Assembly: GCF_037023745.1 (NCBI RefSeq)
Contig: NZ_CP146101.1
Span: 1,054,001-1,118,000, forward strand
DNA: 64,000 bases
Source of the DNA: Streptomyces sp. SCSIO 30461
GTDB taxonomy: Bacteria; Actinomycetota; Actinomycetes; Streptomycetales; Streptomycetaceae
Reading direction: 5' to 3'
In this document: piece by piece, positions 1-10,551 of the stretch
Layout of the letters: every line of letters starts with the position of its first letter
How positions within the stretch are numbered: the first letter of the stretch is position 1
Program-made: the position numbers and the translations under genes
The notes under the pieces: model-generated
Databases searched by the model: none
Seen by the model: the letters and a program-made list of their open reading frames with translations, nothing else
What the model was told of the DNA's origin: nothing

Positions 1-2
1 GG

Positions 3-437
3 ATCCTGCGCAAGCAGTACGCCACGACGCTGATGGACGACGGCCAGTACCGCCGAGCCCTGCCCGAACTGCGCCGCCTCGCCGATGACCGGGCGGCGGA
101 GGCGGGCCAGGCCGACCGGCAGACCCTCCAGTACCGCTATGACGCGGCGCAGTGCCTGGAGCAGATGGGCGAGGCCGCGGCCGCGATCACCGAGTACCGC
201 GCGCTGCTGCCGCTCTACGGGAACCCGCACGCTCCCGGCGCCGACCACGCCCGCGGCTTCGACATCCGGCACCGCATCGGAGACCTCATGCTGGCGATGG
301 GCGACCACGCGGCCGGGTACCAGCACCTGCAGAACCTGCTCTACGACATCGAGCGGATCTACGGCACCGGTCATCCGCAGGCGGTCAGTCTGCGGCGGTC
401 CTTGGACCGGCAGCGGCAGTTCAGGCCCGGGGGATGA
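3..437 (+). CDS. C-terminal part of a TPR-type protein (gene starts before the window)
   Basis: The reading frame is open from the first bases of the window, so only the last 144 codons are seen. The visible part is helical and amphipathic, with motifs of the kind A-L-P-E-L-R-R-L-A and D-A-A-Q-C-L-E-Q-M-G that look like tetratricopeptide repeats, ending in an Arg/Gln-rich tail. Such TPR tails are common at the C terminus of Streptomyces serine/threonine protein kinases, so this may be a kinase tail, but no kinase domain is in the window and this is inference. The stop codon lies inside a short exact repeat (424-470), which has made extra copies of the sequence around the stop. Confidence 0.5.
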   Translation: MLRKQYATTLMDDGQYRRALPELRRLADDRAAEAGQADRQTLQYRYDAAQCLEQMGEAAAAITEYRALLPLYGNPHAPGADHARGFDIRHRIGDLMLAMGDHAAGYQHLQNLLYDIERIYGTGHPQAVSLRRSLDRQRQFRPGG

Positions 438-470
438 GACACGGGGGATGAGGCCCGGGGGATGAGACAC
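424..470. repeat. Two exact 19-bp direct repeats at a gene end
   Basis: The sequence GGCCCGGGGGATGAGACAC occurs at 424-442 and again at 452-470, with the partial copy GGGGGATGA between. The first copy contains the TGA stop of the upstream gene, so this is a small tandem duplication at the 3' end of a gene. Confidence 0.9.
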
Positions 471-529
471 AGGGCAGACGGTGGACCACCCCGCGCCCCA
501 GGGCTTTCGGCCGAATACCCGGTGGGTTG

Positions 530-1414
530 TCAGATCCGCGAGGCGCGCAGGAACGCCGTCGCGCCGATCTGCCCCAGCAGCCTCAGTCGTGAACCGTTCG
601 CGAGGCCCTTCGCCAAGGCCTCGCGAACGCCTGGGCGGGCGATGTCGCCATGACCGTCAAGGACGATGACCGCGCCGTCGGCCGCGAGTTCCTCGGCCCA
701 TTCCAGATCCGCGAGAGCCGTCTGCGCGGACGGGTCACCTGCGACGACGACCACTCCGTAGCCCCGGTCGGAGACGGTGCCGCGCACCTCGGGGTCGCCG
801 GAAGTGCCCCGCAGGATGCGGGCCTCCGTGCCCTGGCGGTTGCCACACAGGGCGAGGTTGGCGCGTACGACGTCCTCGCGCACCAGGGGTTCGCCACCGC
901 CCTCCAGCGGATCCACGACGGTCAGCCGCGCTTCGGTGCCCGCGCGGTGCAGCATACGCAGCAGTGCCGCCGCGAGCAGGCCGTGTCCGGTGCCGATCTC
1001 CAGCACCTCGCCGTTCGGCGGGGTGAGCAGCGGTACAGCCGCCAGCTTTCCGCACACATCGGACGCCGAACCGGGCATCCGCCCGACGCCGAGCGCCTCC
1101 AGCGCGACCACCGTCCGGTAGGCCACCGTCAGGTCCCGGCGCGCGTGTTCGGCGGACGCGCCGGTCACCGTGACGACCTCGCGCACGAGTGTGTCCAGTA
1201 GCGTCGCCGTGGGCATCCGGTGGTCGTCCCGCCCTGCGTGGTCGAGCAGCAGCGCGAGCCCGTAACTCTGTCGGCGCAGATCGGCGACCTCGTGGTGCAG
1301 AGCGTCGAGGTCCGCCTGGAGGGCGTTCGTGGCGCGCTCCAGGCGCTGCTCCACAAGGGAGAACGCTGGGCGCAGCACCCGCTTGGCCAGCCGGTTGCTC
1401 AGGAGGGAGGGCAT
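530..1414 (-). CDS. SAM-dependent methyltransferase-like protein
   Basis: A 294-residue protein. The N-terminal 70 or so residues form a probable coiled coil (Q-R-L-E-R-A-T-N-A-L-Q-A-D-L-D). The middle carries a Rossmann methyltransferase glycine motif, E-V-L-E-I-G-T-G-H-G, followed by an acidic strand end, L-T-V-V-D-P, which resembles the class I SAM-binding and O-methyltransferase fold. Substrate unknown. It stands alone and is transcribed divergently from the lipoprotein gene at 1822. The ATG start at 1414 gives the full coiled coil. A role in modifying a small molecule or sugar is only a guess. Confidence 0.68.
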   Translation of the reverse strand: MPSLLSNRLAKRVLRPAFSLVEQRLERATNALQADLDALHHEVADLRRQSYGLALLLDHAGRDDHRMPTATLLDTLVREVVTVTGASAEHARRDLTVAYRTVVALEALGVGRMPGSASDVCGKLAAVPLLTPPNGEVLEIGTGHGLLAAALLRMLHRAGTEARLTVVDPLEGGGEPLVREDVVRANLALCGNRQGTEARILRGTSGDPEVRGTVSDRGYGVVVVAGDPSAQTALADLEWAEELAADGAVIVLDGHGDIARPGVREALAKGLANGSRLRLLGQIGATAFLRASRI

Positions 1415-1821
1415 GGCCCGGAGCGTACGCTGCAGTGCGTACTCACATGACTACCGATGAGTGCTGTACGGGTGAAATCTTGGTGTCCTGGCGCCGAAGC
1501 CCAGTTGTTCGTGTATGCGAGAAGGTCAGGAGGTCCGACCGCGCGCCCCCGCGCGCCCCCGCGCACGGCGGCGGCGACGGCATGAGCAGGGAGACCCGCA
1601 CGCAGATGACGGTCCGGCGGCGGCAGCGACTTCGGGCGGCCGCCGTCCGCGTGTTCTCGAAGTGCCGCCACGCACCCTGAGGCTGTCCCGGGTCGTTGAG
1701 CGGTTGAACCGAATGAACGGCGCCGAAGTGGTGGCCCCAGCCACGCGGACTGCCTACCATCGATCACCGCAAGGTCTTTGTGCACCGCGTCACAATCACC
1801 ACCGCACGCCGGGAGGCCCCT
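1415..1821. other. Divergent intergenic region
   Basis: This 400-bp stretch separates two divergent genes and should hold both promoters. Between about 1541 and 1566 there are short direct repeats of GCGCGCCCCC. I see no convincing coding sequence; open frames here have poor third-position GC. Confidence 0.5.
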
Positions 1822-2475
1822 TTGCACCGCCGTCGTCGCACCGCGCTCGCCCTCTCCGCCGCGCTTGTCGCAGCGGGTCCCCTGCTCGCCGCCTGCGGCA
1901 ACGAGGCGCATCCGGGGGCCGCGGCCGTCGTCGGGGGTGAGCGAATCGAGGTGTCAGCGCTCCAGACGCAGGTGGAGGAGACGCGGACGGCCCAGGCGAA
2001 GGCTCCCGACGCCGCGCAGCAGATCAGCAACACCGGACAGTTGAGCCGCGCCAAGCTGCACGGGATGATCTTCGGCCGGGTGCTGGACAAGGCCGCGGCG
2101 GACGCCGGAGTGACCGTGTCGCGCAAGGAGGTCCAGGACGCCCGCGCCGCCGCCGTGCGGCAGTCCGGTGGCGAGAAGCAGCTCGCGGACATGCTGCTCC
2201 AGCAGCGCGGACTCGCGCCGGACCAGATCGACGGGGCCGTACAGGAGGACGTGCTGCTCACCAAGCTTGCCGCGGCCATGGGCGCCGACCTCGGCACCCC
2301 GCAGGGGCAGCAGAAGGTGGGAGCCGCGCTGACCAAGGCGTCGCAGGAACTCGACATCGACGTCAATCCGCGTTACGGCGCCTGGGACGATACGAAGATC
2401 CAGCTCGGGGACTACAAGGCCCCGTGGATCACCCAGGTCACCAAAGAGCCGGACGCCGTCCAGGTCGGTGCCTGA
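1822..2475 (+). CDS. SurA N-terminal-domain-like lipoprotein
   Basis: A secreted lipoprotein of 217 residues. After a short Arg-rich start (H-R-R-R-R) comes a hydrophobic stretch ending in the lipobox L-L-A-A-C, so it is predicted to be lipid-anchored outside the membrane. The mature part begins with G-A-A-A-V-V-G-G-E-R-I, then helices with Q-T-Q-V-E-E-T-R, the pattern of the SurA/trigger-factor-like N-terminal chaperone domain; no peptidyl-prolyl isomerase domain follows. I chose the TTG at 1822 because a good ribosome site (GGGAGG, 1811-1816) lies 5 bases before it. The in-frame GTG at 1780 would give a longer tail before the signal peptide and has no clear ribosome site. It sits 45 bp before mazG on the same strand. 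Confidence 0.75.
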   Translation: MHRRRRTALALSAALVAAGPLLAACGNEAHPGAAAVVGGERIEVSALQTQVEETRTAQAKAPDAAQQISNTGQLSRAKLHGMIFGRVLDKAAADAGVTVSRKEVQDARAAAVRQSGGEKQLADMLLQQRGLAPDQIDGAVQEDVLLTKLAAAMGADLGTPQGQQKVGAALTKASQELDIDVNPRYGAWDDTKIQLGDYKAPWITQVTKEPDAVQVGA

Positions 2476-2520
2476 ACCCTGGCGCCGCGGTGGCCGGCGG
2501 GCCCGGCGTAAGGTCGGGGC

Positions 2521-3513
2521 GTGAACGCTGAAGCCCTCGTCGAGCCCGGCCGTATCGTCCTGCTCACCGCAAGCCACCGGGTCGCACCCGGACTGCTGTC
2601 CTGGCCCGCGTGGCAGACGTTGCGCACGGCGGACCGTGTGCTGTGCGTCGACAACGACCACCCGCAGCTCCCGTACCTGCGGGAAGCGGGCGTCGACATC
2701 GAGATCGCGGCTCCGACCGCCCAGGAGTTGGTGGACGACTGCGCCGGGGCCAGGACCGTCGTGGTCCTGGCCTCCGGCGAGGGCGACCGGGGCCTCACCG
2801 ATGGCCTGGCCAGGATGGCGGGTTCGGGCCGCTTCCAGATGCCCGACCTGGAACTGCTGCCGGGCTCGTACGATCTCCCCGGTGCCCGGCTGCTCGACCT
2901 CGTCCAGGTCATGGACCGCATCCGGCGCGACTGCCCCTGGTCCTCGCAGCAGACCCACGAGGGCCTGGCCAAGTACGGCATCGAGGAGGCGTACGAACTC
3001 GTCGAGGCCATCGAGGACGGCAACCGCGTCGAACTGCGCGAGGAACTCGGCGACGTACTGCTCCAGGTGGTCTTCCACGCGCGCATCGCGCAGGAGGACG
3101 AGACGGAGCCGTTCTCGATCGACGACGTGGCCGCGGTGATCATCGACAAGCTGATCCGCCGCCACCCGCATATCTTCGGTGACGCGCAGGCCGAGACCCC
3201 GGAGGAGGTCAAGGCCCACTGGCTGCGCACCAAGGCGGTGGAGAAGCAGCGTGAATCGGTGACGGACGGCATTCCGCTCGGTCAGCCCGGTCTGGCCCTG
3301 GCGGCGAAGCTGGCCTCACGGGTCCGTACGGCCGGGCTGGATGTGACGCCGCCCACCGGGGACACCGAGGAAGGCCGGGACAGCGGGATCGGCTACGAGC
3401 TGCTGGCCCTGGCCGTGCGTGCCGAGGCCGCCGGTCATGACCCTGAGGCGGCCCTGCGCGCCGCGGCCCGGGCCTACCGGGACGCGATCCTCGCGGCGGA
3501 GAAGGGGTCCTGA
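2521..3513 (+). CDS. mazG: MazG nucleoside triphosphate pyrophosphohydrolase
   Basis: A 330-residue MazG-type enzyme, expected to hydrolyse (d)NTPs to the monophosphate plus pyrophosphate and so clean up aberrant nucleotides. The MazG domain lies in the middle (about residues 120-245): R-I-R-R-D-C-P-W leads into Y-E-L-V-E-A-I and R-E-E-L-G-D-V-L-L-Q, which carry the acidic metal ligands of the EExxE...ExxD type. The N-terminal 110 residues resemble the remnant of a tetrapyrrole-methylase-like domain often attached to MazG. The start is GTG at 2521. Confidence 0.93.
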   Translation: MNAEALVEPGRIVLLTASHRVAPGLLSWPAWQTLRTADRVLCVDNDHPQLPYLREAGVDIEIAAPTAQELVDDCAGARTVVVLASGEGDRGLTDGLARMAGSGRFQMPDLELLPGSYDLPGARLLDLVQVMDRIRRDCPWSSQQTHEGLAKYGIEEAYELVEAIEDGNRVELREELGDVLLQVVFHARIAQEDETEPFSIDDVAAVIIDKLIRRHPHIFGDAQAETPEEVKAHWLRTKAVEKQRESVTDGIPLGQPGLALAAKLASRVRTAGLDVTPPTGDTEEGRDSGIGYELLALAVRAEAAGHDPEAALRAAARAYRDAILAAEKGS

Positions 3514-3584
3514 CGCCGCCGGTCTTCGGCTGCCGGCACTCATCAGGGCTCCCATGCGACGGAGCCTGGTGCTTGCGGCCAGGC

Positions 3585-4014
3585 TAAGGGCTGTCCCGTA
3601 GTCCCCGGCGGGCGCGCGACGACAGCTACGGCACTCCCCCTGGCTTCGCCGGGAGGTGCCCCCATGCTGCGCCGTCGAATCGCCCGAATACACCCGGTAT
3701 GAGGGCGACCCTCCGCCTTGCGTTGCGTCCCCTCGGCCCCAGGGGCCGGGGGAGACCCCATACGCCTCGGCCCCAGGGGCCGGGGGAGGCCCCATACGCC
3801 TCGGCCCCAGGGGCCGGGGGAGGCCCCATACGCCTCGGCCCCAGGGGCCGGGGGAGGCCCCATACGCCTCGGCTCCAGGGGCCGGGGGAGGCCCCATACG
3901 CCTCGGCTCCAGGGGCCGGGGGAGGCCCCATACGCCTCGGCCCCAGGGGCCGGGGGAGACCCCGTACACCTGACGCCGCGCTCTGATCCACCGCGGACTA
4001 CGGGACAGCCCTTA
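3585..4014. mobile_element. MITE-like element with perfect 20-bp terminal inverted repeats
   Basis: A 430-bp block fills the gap between mazG and the P450 gene. Its left end (3585-3604, TAAGGGCTGTCCCGTAGTCC) and right end (3995-4014) are perfect reverse complements over 20 bp. Both ends carry a TA dinucleotide (3585-3586 and 4013-4014), which would fit insertion at TA with TA duplication as in IS630-like elements; that is inference. No transposase is encoded. A sub-terminal hairpin pairs about 3630-3634 with 3656-3660, and the right half is filled by a seven-copy 34-bp repeat array. Confidence 0.75.
3734..3971. repeat. Seven head-to-tail copies of a 34-bp repeat
   Basis: Copies begin at 3734, 3768, 3802, 3836, 3870, 3904 and 3938. 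Each contains the palindrome GGCCCC-A-GGGGCC followed by GGGGGAGRCCCCATACGCCT. Copies 5 and 6 have CT for CC near the start; copies 1 and 7 have GAC where the others have GGC. Copies touch with no spacers, so this is a minisatellite, not CRISPR. Confidence 0.97.
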
Positions 4015-4079
4015 CCCAGCCGGAAGGCCACGAGGTCAGTCGAACAGGTGAAGGACCTCACGCGGGTTAACGTCGCCCC

Positions 4080-5351
4080 ATGCATGACCAGCACCAGTCT
4101 CCCGCCGGCCCCGAGCCTGCCGCCGCTCCCGAACTCTTCACCTGGGAGTTCGCCACCGACCCCTACCCGGCCTACGCCTGGCTGCGCGAGCATGCGCCGG
4201 TGCACAGGACCCGGCTGCCCAGCGGAGTCGAGGCCTGGCTGGTGACCCGGTACGCGGACGCTCGGCAGGCGCTCGCGGACCAGCGGCTCAGCAAGAACCC
4301 GGCGCATCATGACGAGCCCGCGCACGCCAAGGGGAAGACCGGGATCCCCGGAGAGCGCAAAGCGGAACTGATGACGCATCTGCTGAACATCGATCCGCCG
4401 GACCACACCCGGCTGCGCAGACTGGTCTCGAAGGCGTTCACTCCGCGCCGGGTGGCCGAGTTCGCCCCGCGCGTGCAGGAGCTGACGGACCGACTGATCG
4501 ACGGGTTCGCGGAGCGCGGGAGCGCCGACCTGATCCACGAGTTCGCGTTTCCGCTGCCGATCTACGCCATCTGCGATCTGCTCGGTGTCCCACGCGAGGA
4601 CCAGGACGACTTCCGGGACTGGGCGGGGATGATGATCCGGCACGGCGGCGGGCCGCGCGGCGGTGTCGCGCGTTCGGTCAAGAAGATGCGGGGCTATCTG
4701 GCCGAGCTGATCCACCGCAAGCGCGAGGCTCCCGGTGACGACCTCATCTCGGGGCTCATCAAGGCATCCGACCATGGGGAGCACCTCACCGAGAACGAGG
4801 CCGCCGCGATGGCCTTCATCCTTCTTTTCGCCGGGTTCGAGACGACCGTCAACCTCATCGGCAATGGTGTGTACGCGTTGCTGCGCCACCATGAGCAGCG
4901 TGCACGGCTCCAGGCCTCCCTCGCCGATGGGGACACCGCGCTGCTCGCCACCGGCGTCGAGGAACTCCTGCGCTTCGACGGTCCGGTGGAGCTCGCCACC
5001 TGGCGGTTCGCGACCGAGCCGCTGAGCATCGGAGGGCAGCGGATCGCGGCGGGGGACCCGGTGCTCGTCGTACTCGCCGCCGCCGACCGCGACCCGGACC
5101 GGTTCCCCGAGCCCGATGTGCTCGACCTGGCCAGGCGTGACAACCAGCACCTCGGGTACGGGCACGGCGTCCACTACTGCCTCGGCGCGCCCCTCGCACG
5201 ACTGGAGGGGCAGACCGCGCTGGCGACCCTGCTGACGCGATTGCCCGACTTGCGACTTGCGGTGGATTCCTCGGATCTGCGTTGGCGTGGCGGTCTGATC
5301 ATGCGCGGATTGCGTACTTTGCCCGTTGAGTTCACCCCGCCGGAAAGCTGA
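4080..5351 (+). CDS. Cytochrome P450 (CYP107-like)
   Basis: A complete 423-residue soluble bacterial P450. The I-helix oxygen-binding motif A-G-F-E-T-T is at residues 251-256, the K-helix E-x-x-R at 295-298, and the haem loop G-Y-G-H-G-V-H-Y-C-L-G puts the axial thiolate at Cys367. It needs a ferredoxin partner, and none is adjacent. The substrate is unknown. The place next to the rpf pair matches, as I recall it, CYP107U1 (SCO3099) of S. coelicolor, reported to affect development. The start ATG at 4080 follows the MITE-like element by 65 bp, so the element may supply or disturb promoter sequence. Confidence 0.93.
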   Translation: MHDQHQSPAGPEPAAAPELFTWEFATDPYPAYAWLREHAPVHRTRLPSGVEAWLVTRYADARQALADQRLSKNPAHHDEPAHAKGKTGIPGERKAELMTHLLNIDPPDHTRLRRLVSKAFTPRRVAEFAPRVQELTDRLIDGFAERGSADLIHEFAFPLPIYAICDLLGVPREDQDDFRDWAGMMIRHGGGPRGGVARSVKKMRGYLAELIHRKREAPGDDLISGLIKASDHGEHLTENEAAAMAFILLFAGFETTVNLIGNGVYALLRHHEQRARLQASLADGDTALLATGVEELLRFDGPVELATWRFATEPLSIGGQRIAAGDPVLVVLAAADRDPDRFPEPDVLDLARRDNQHLGYGHGVHYCLGAPLARLEGQTALATLLTRLPDLRLAVDSSDLRWRGGLIMRGLRTLPVEFTPPES

Positions 5352-5397
5352 CGTCTCGTCAGTAACGTGACTTTCACGTGATCTCCCCTGCATCGAC

Positions 5398-5427
5398 TTG
5401 TGACACTCGTTCGGGTGCCGTTAGGTT
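5398..5427 (+). promoter_or_regulatory. Candidate promoter for the first rpf gene
   Basis: TTGTGA (5398-5403) and TAGGTT (5422-5427) are spaced by 18 bp, in keeping with a sigma-HrdB-type promoter, and lie 57 bp before the start codon. Seen by eye only. Confidence 0.4.
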
Positions 5428-5483
5428 CACCGTCAACTACCAGGGACCCCTGGGTTCCTTGTCGTCACACGAAAGGCCCCTGC

Positions 5484-6476
5484 ATGCTCTCCGGGAATGG
5501 TCGACACCGGCGCCCTCGTCAGGCCCCCGCCCTCATCGTCGCGGCAGGGGTGACGGGATCGGCCATCGCCATCCCGCTGCTCGGTGCGGGTGCGGCCTCC
5601 GCCACCGACGCCGGCACCTGGGACCGGGTCGCGAACTGCGAGAGCGGAGGCGTGTGGAGTGCCGACTACGGCAACGGCTACTACGGGGGGCTTCAGCTCT
5701 CGCAGCAGGACTGGGAGCAGCACGGCGGTACGGCCTACGCGCCCAGGCCCGATCTGGCGAGCCGATCGCAGCAGATCGCGGTCGCGGAGAAGCTGCTGGC
5801 GGCGGAGGGCTCGGCGGCTTGGGAGAGCTGCGCCGTGGTCACCGGGCTCGTCATGACCGACACCGCGCCCGAGGTCGATCCGGGTGACCTGGACCGGACC
5901 TTGGGGTCCGGCGGTGAGGTGGACCCGCCGACGTTCGGCGATGGTGCGGACGCCGTCATTCCGGAGCCCGCGGCCCCGGACTCGGCCTCCGTGGATCCCG
6001 CCACGGGCTCGGACTCCGGCTCGCCCGACGCTTCCGCGGGGGCCTCGGAATCCGCGCAGTCCCCGTCGGGAGGCGTGCCCGATGGTGGCGGTGAGGGCGC
6101 GGACGGGTCCGCTGACTCCGCCCAGGGTGCGGGTGACGGCACCGGCAGGCATCGCGGCGAAGCCGCCGACGAAGGCGAAGTGGCCGAAGCAACCGAAGCA
6201 ACCGAAGAAGACGAAGCAGGCGAGACGGGCAATTCGGGCGATGAGAGTGATTCCGGTCGTCATGCCTCGCGAGGTGACACATCGACACGGGACGGCGTCG
6301 GTGCGACGGGTGCGTACACCGTCCGTGCCGGTGACAGTCTCTCCTCGATTGCGGACGCTCATCAGGTGCCCGGCGGCTGGCCCGCCCTCTTCGACGGGAA
6401 TCGCGAGGTCGTCGGGACCGACGCCGACCTCATCCTGCCCGGACAGAGCCTCGATCTCGGTTTGGAGCGGGAGTAG
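5484..6476 (+). CDS. rpfC: Resuscitation-promoting factor with acidic linker and LysM domain
   Basis: A secreted peptidoglycan hydrolase of 330 residues. A signal peptide (about 1-41, ending A-S-A) is followed by an Rpf catalytic domain (about 42-120) with the lysozyme-like core W-D-R-V-A-N-C-E-S-G-G, in which Glu of C-E-S-G-G is the expected catalytic acid. A very long Ser/Glu/Asp-rich linker (about 125-275) leads to a C-terminal LysM domain (Y-T-V-R-A-G-D-S-L-S-S-I-A). Rpf enzymes cut cell-wall glycan during spore germination and outgrowth. The ATG at 5484 has GAAAGG 7 bases before it. The symbol follows my memory of S. coelicolor naming (rpfC next to the P450, rpfA next to enolase) and is less sure than the function. 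Confidence 0.88.
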   Translation: MLSGNGRHRRPRQAPALIVAAGVTGSAIAIPLLGAGAASATDAGTWDRVANCESGGVWSADYGNGYYGGLQLSQQDWEQHGGTAYAPRPDLASRSQQIAVAEKLLAAEGSAAWESCAVVTGLVMTDTAPEVDPGDLDRTLGSGGEVDPPTFGDGADAVIPEPAAPDSASVDPATGSDSGSPDASAGASESAQSPSGGVPDGGGEGADGSADSAQGAGDGTGRHRGEAADEGEVAEATEATEEDEAGETGNSGDESDSGRHASRGDTSTRDGVGATGAYTVRAGDSLSSIADAHQVPGGWPALFDGNREVVGTDADLILPGQSLDLGLERE

Positions 6477-6553
6477 TTGGACTAGGCGGAGTAGGGATTG
6501 GGGTGCTTATGTCCTCTTCTGTGAAAGTGAGACATGAGTCTCTTCCGGTCAAC

Positions 6554-6582
6554 TGGCCCCGGATGGCCGCTAAGTGGGGCCA
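6554..6582 (+). terminator. Weak hairpin downstream of the first rpf gene
   Basis: TGGCCCC (6554-6560) pairs with GGGGCCA (6576-6582), 78 bp after the stop. No T-run follows. Confidence 0.35.
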
Positions 6583-6637
6583 TCCACCCTCTCACCTGCG
6601 AAAACGGACATCAGGCGTCGTCAGGTATGGGTGATTT

Positions 6638-6670
6638 CTCCCCGATGTTCCTCCTTTGAACATCGGGGAG
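6638..6670 (+). terminator. Strong 13-bp hairpin between the two rpf genes
   Basis: CTCCCCGATGTTC (6638-6650) pairs perfectly with GAACATCGGGGAG (6658-6670) around a 7-base loop. It should end transcription from the first rpf gene. Its right arm overlaps a possible -35 box of the next promoter. Confidence 0.75.
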
Positions 6671-6684
6671 GCGTGTGTTTACGG
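6656..6684 (+). promoter_or_regulatory. Possible rpfA promoter overlapping the terminator arm
   Basis: TTGAAC (6656-6661) is 17 bp from TTACGG (6679-6684). A start near 6690 would give a leader that begins just before the riboswitch. The -10 match is poor, so this is tentative. Confidence 0.3.
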
Positions 6685-6694
6685 TCTGACCGCT

Positions 6695-6967
6695 CGCCAT
6701 CGCGGGCCCCGTCGACCGTCACGCCGAATCCTGCCGTCGGTCGAAGGGAACAACCGTCGCGTTCAAGCGCCGTAGGCAGGAGCGGGGGACCCAAGGTAAG
6801 TGCCGCGCCGGCCCGATGAGGGCTCGGAGCGGCTTGGGGTGAAGCCGCGCGACGCAAGACCGCGCGGCCGGGCAGCTCGCCTTCCGGTGCCGTCGGACAC
6901 CCGATCCGACGGACGGATGGCACCCCATCGGCCCGAACCCGACAGCTCACCTCGCAGGCGTCGGTGA
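6695..6967 (+). promoter_or_regulatory. ydaO-type cyclic di-AMP riboswitch in the rpfA leader
   Basis: The leader has the conserved ydaO blocks in order: CCGAATCCTGCCG near 6723, GCAGGAGCGGGGGACCCAA near 6776, TTGGGGTGAAGCC near 6835, and CCGAACCCGACAGCTCACC near 6933 followed by GCAGGC. These are the signature of the c-di-AMP-binding RNA family. A ydaO riboswitch in front of rpfA is established in Streptomyces, where ligand lowers expression. Here CTCACC (6946-6951) can pair with GGTGAG (6963-6968), which overlaps the ribosome site GAGGGGA (6966-6972), so control of translation is also conceivable (inference). Confidence 0.88.
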
Positions 6968-9302
<2,335 letters not shown>

Positions 9303-9456
9303 CGGTCCGAGAGCCGTCCGATGGCCGTCGGACGGCGGTCATCGGACGGGCCGCCGGCTCTGGCGCACGTCCGTTCCGCACGTCCCCGCACCCGGTCACG
9401 TACCGTGTGCGGGGACGTCGGCATGTACGGACCGCATCGAACGGGGAGGGGCACGC

Positions 9457-9927
9457 ATGGCCCGGGACCGGGACCGGTTTTCCACCGCGACCCGGCTGCG
9501 GCTGCTCGGCGAGCAGACCGCCGCCCGGGTCTACCGCTCGCAGACCCGCCGCCAGGCACGCCGCTCCCGGCTCACCGGGCGCGCGGCCTTCCTCGCACTG
9601 GTGGTCTGCTCGATGATCGTCGCGCTCGCCTATCCGACGCGGCAGTACGTGTCGCAGCGCAACGAGATCGCCGAGCAGCAGCGGCTCGCCGACGAGGCCC
9701 GCGAGCGGGTGGAACGGCTGAGGGACGAGAAGGCGCGGCTCCAGGACGACGCTTACGTCAAGCGGCTGGCGCGCGAGCATCTGCACATGGTCATGCCGGG
9801 CGAGACCGGCTACACCATGATCGACCCCAGGGCGGGACAGCAACCGCGCGCGGAGGAGAACGGCGTCGGGCGACCCTGGTACTCGAACGTCTGGGACGAC
9901 GTCGACCGCGCCGACACGGGACGCTAG
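9457..9927 (+). CDS. divIC: Septum formation protein DivIC/FtsB family
   Basis: A 156-residue bitopic division protein. A basic cytoplasmic N terminus (about 1-45) is followed by one membrane span (A-F-L-A-L-V-V-C-S-M-I-V-A-L-A) and an extracytoplasmic coiled coil (N-E-I-A-E-Q-Q-R-L-A-D-E-A-R-E-R-V-E-R-L), then the DivIC-type Y-V-K-R-L-A-R-E block. Proteins of this family join FtsL and FtsQ in the divisome; in Streptomyces DivIC matters for sporulation septa more than for growth. The ATG at 9457 is preceded by GGGGAGG. It follows eno by 154 bp and leads into the DUF501 gene, a conserved actinobacterial order. Confidence 0.9.
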   Translation: MARDRDRFSTATRLRLLGEQTAARVYRSQTRRQARRSRLTGRAAFLALVVCSMIVALAYPTRQYVSQRNEIAEQQRLADEARERVERLRDEKARLQDDAYVKRLAREHLHMVMPGETGYTMIDPRAGQQPRAEENGVGRPWYSNVWDDVDRADTGR

Positions 9928-9996
9928 TACGACAACCGACCACGACCGGCGACGCCAGTCGCACGAACAACGAAGAGCGAAGAGACAGACTCAGCC

Positions 9997-10551
9997 ATGG
10001 ACACGCCTCCGCCGCCCACCGAGCACACCCCGCCCACCGAGGCGGACATCGCCGCGTTCCGGGAGCAGCTCGGCCGCCCCCCGCGCGGTCTGCGCGCCAT
10101 CGCGCACCGCTGCCCCTGCGGAAACCCCGACGTGGTCGAGACGGCCCCGCGGCTCGAGGACGGTACGCCGTTCCCGACGCTCTACTACCTGACCTGCCCG
10201 CGTGCGGCCTCGGCGATCGGCACGCTGGAGGCGAACGGCGTGATGAAGGGGATGTCGGAGCGTCTGGCCACCGATCCGGAGCTGGCCGCCGCGTACCGCG
10301 CCGCGCACGAGGACTACATCGCGCGCCGGGACGCCATCGAGGAACTGAAGGGCTTCCCCAGCGCGGGCGGTATGCCGGACCGGGTGAAGTGCCTGCATGT
10401 GCTGGTCGGGCACTCCCTGGCGGCCGGCCCCGGGGTGAACCCGCTCGGCGACGAGGCGATCGCCATGCTCCCCGAGTGGTGGGCGAAGGGCCCGTGCGTC
10501 ACCCCGTGCGCGGAGAAGAGCGGCGACGAGGCCCCCGGGGAGTCCGCGTGA
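9997..10551 (+). CDS. DUF501 family protein
   Basis: A 184-residue protein of the actinobacterial DUF501 family, function unknown. It starts with a Pro-rich tail and then has H-R-C-P-C-G-N-P-D-V-V and F-P-T-L-Y-Y-L-T-C-P-R-A, typical of the family; the Cys/His residues could bind metal. The 3' end overlaps the next gene by 4 bases (GTGA), so the two are translationally coupled. The divIC-DUF501-ppx order is widely kept in actinomycetes. Confidence 0.88.
   Translation: MDTPPPPTEHTPPTEADIAAFREQLGRPPRGLRAIAHRCPCGNPDVVETAPRLEDGTPFPTLYYLTCPRAASAIGTLEANGVMKGMSERLATDPELAAAYRAAHEDYIARRDAIEELKGFPSAGGMPDRVKCLHVLVGHSLAAGPGVNPLGDEAIAMLPEWWAKGPCVTPCAEKSGDEAPGESA

Noticed and set aside
3734..3971. CRISPR-like array
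   Set aside because: The 34-bp units touch each other with no unique spacers, no cas genes are near, and they sit inside a MITE-like element.
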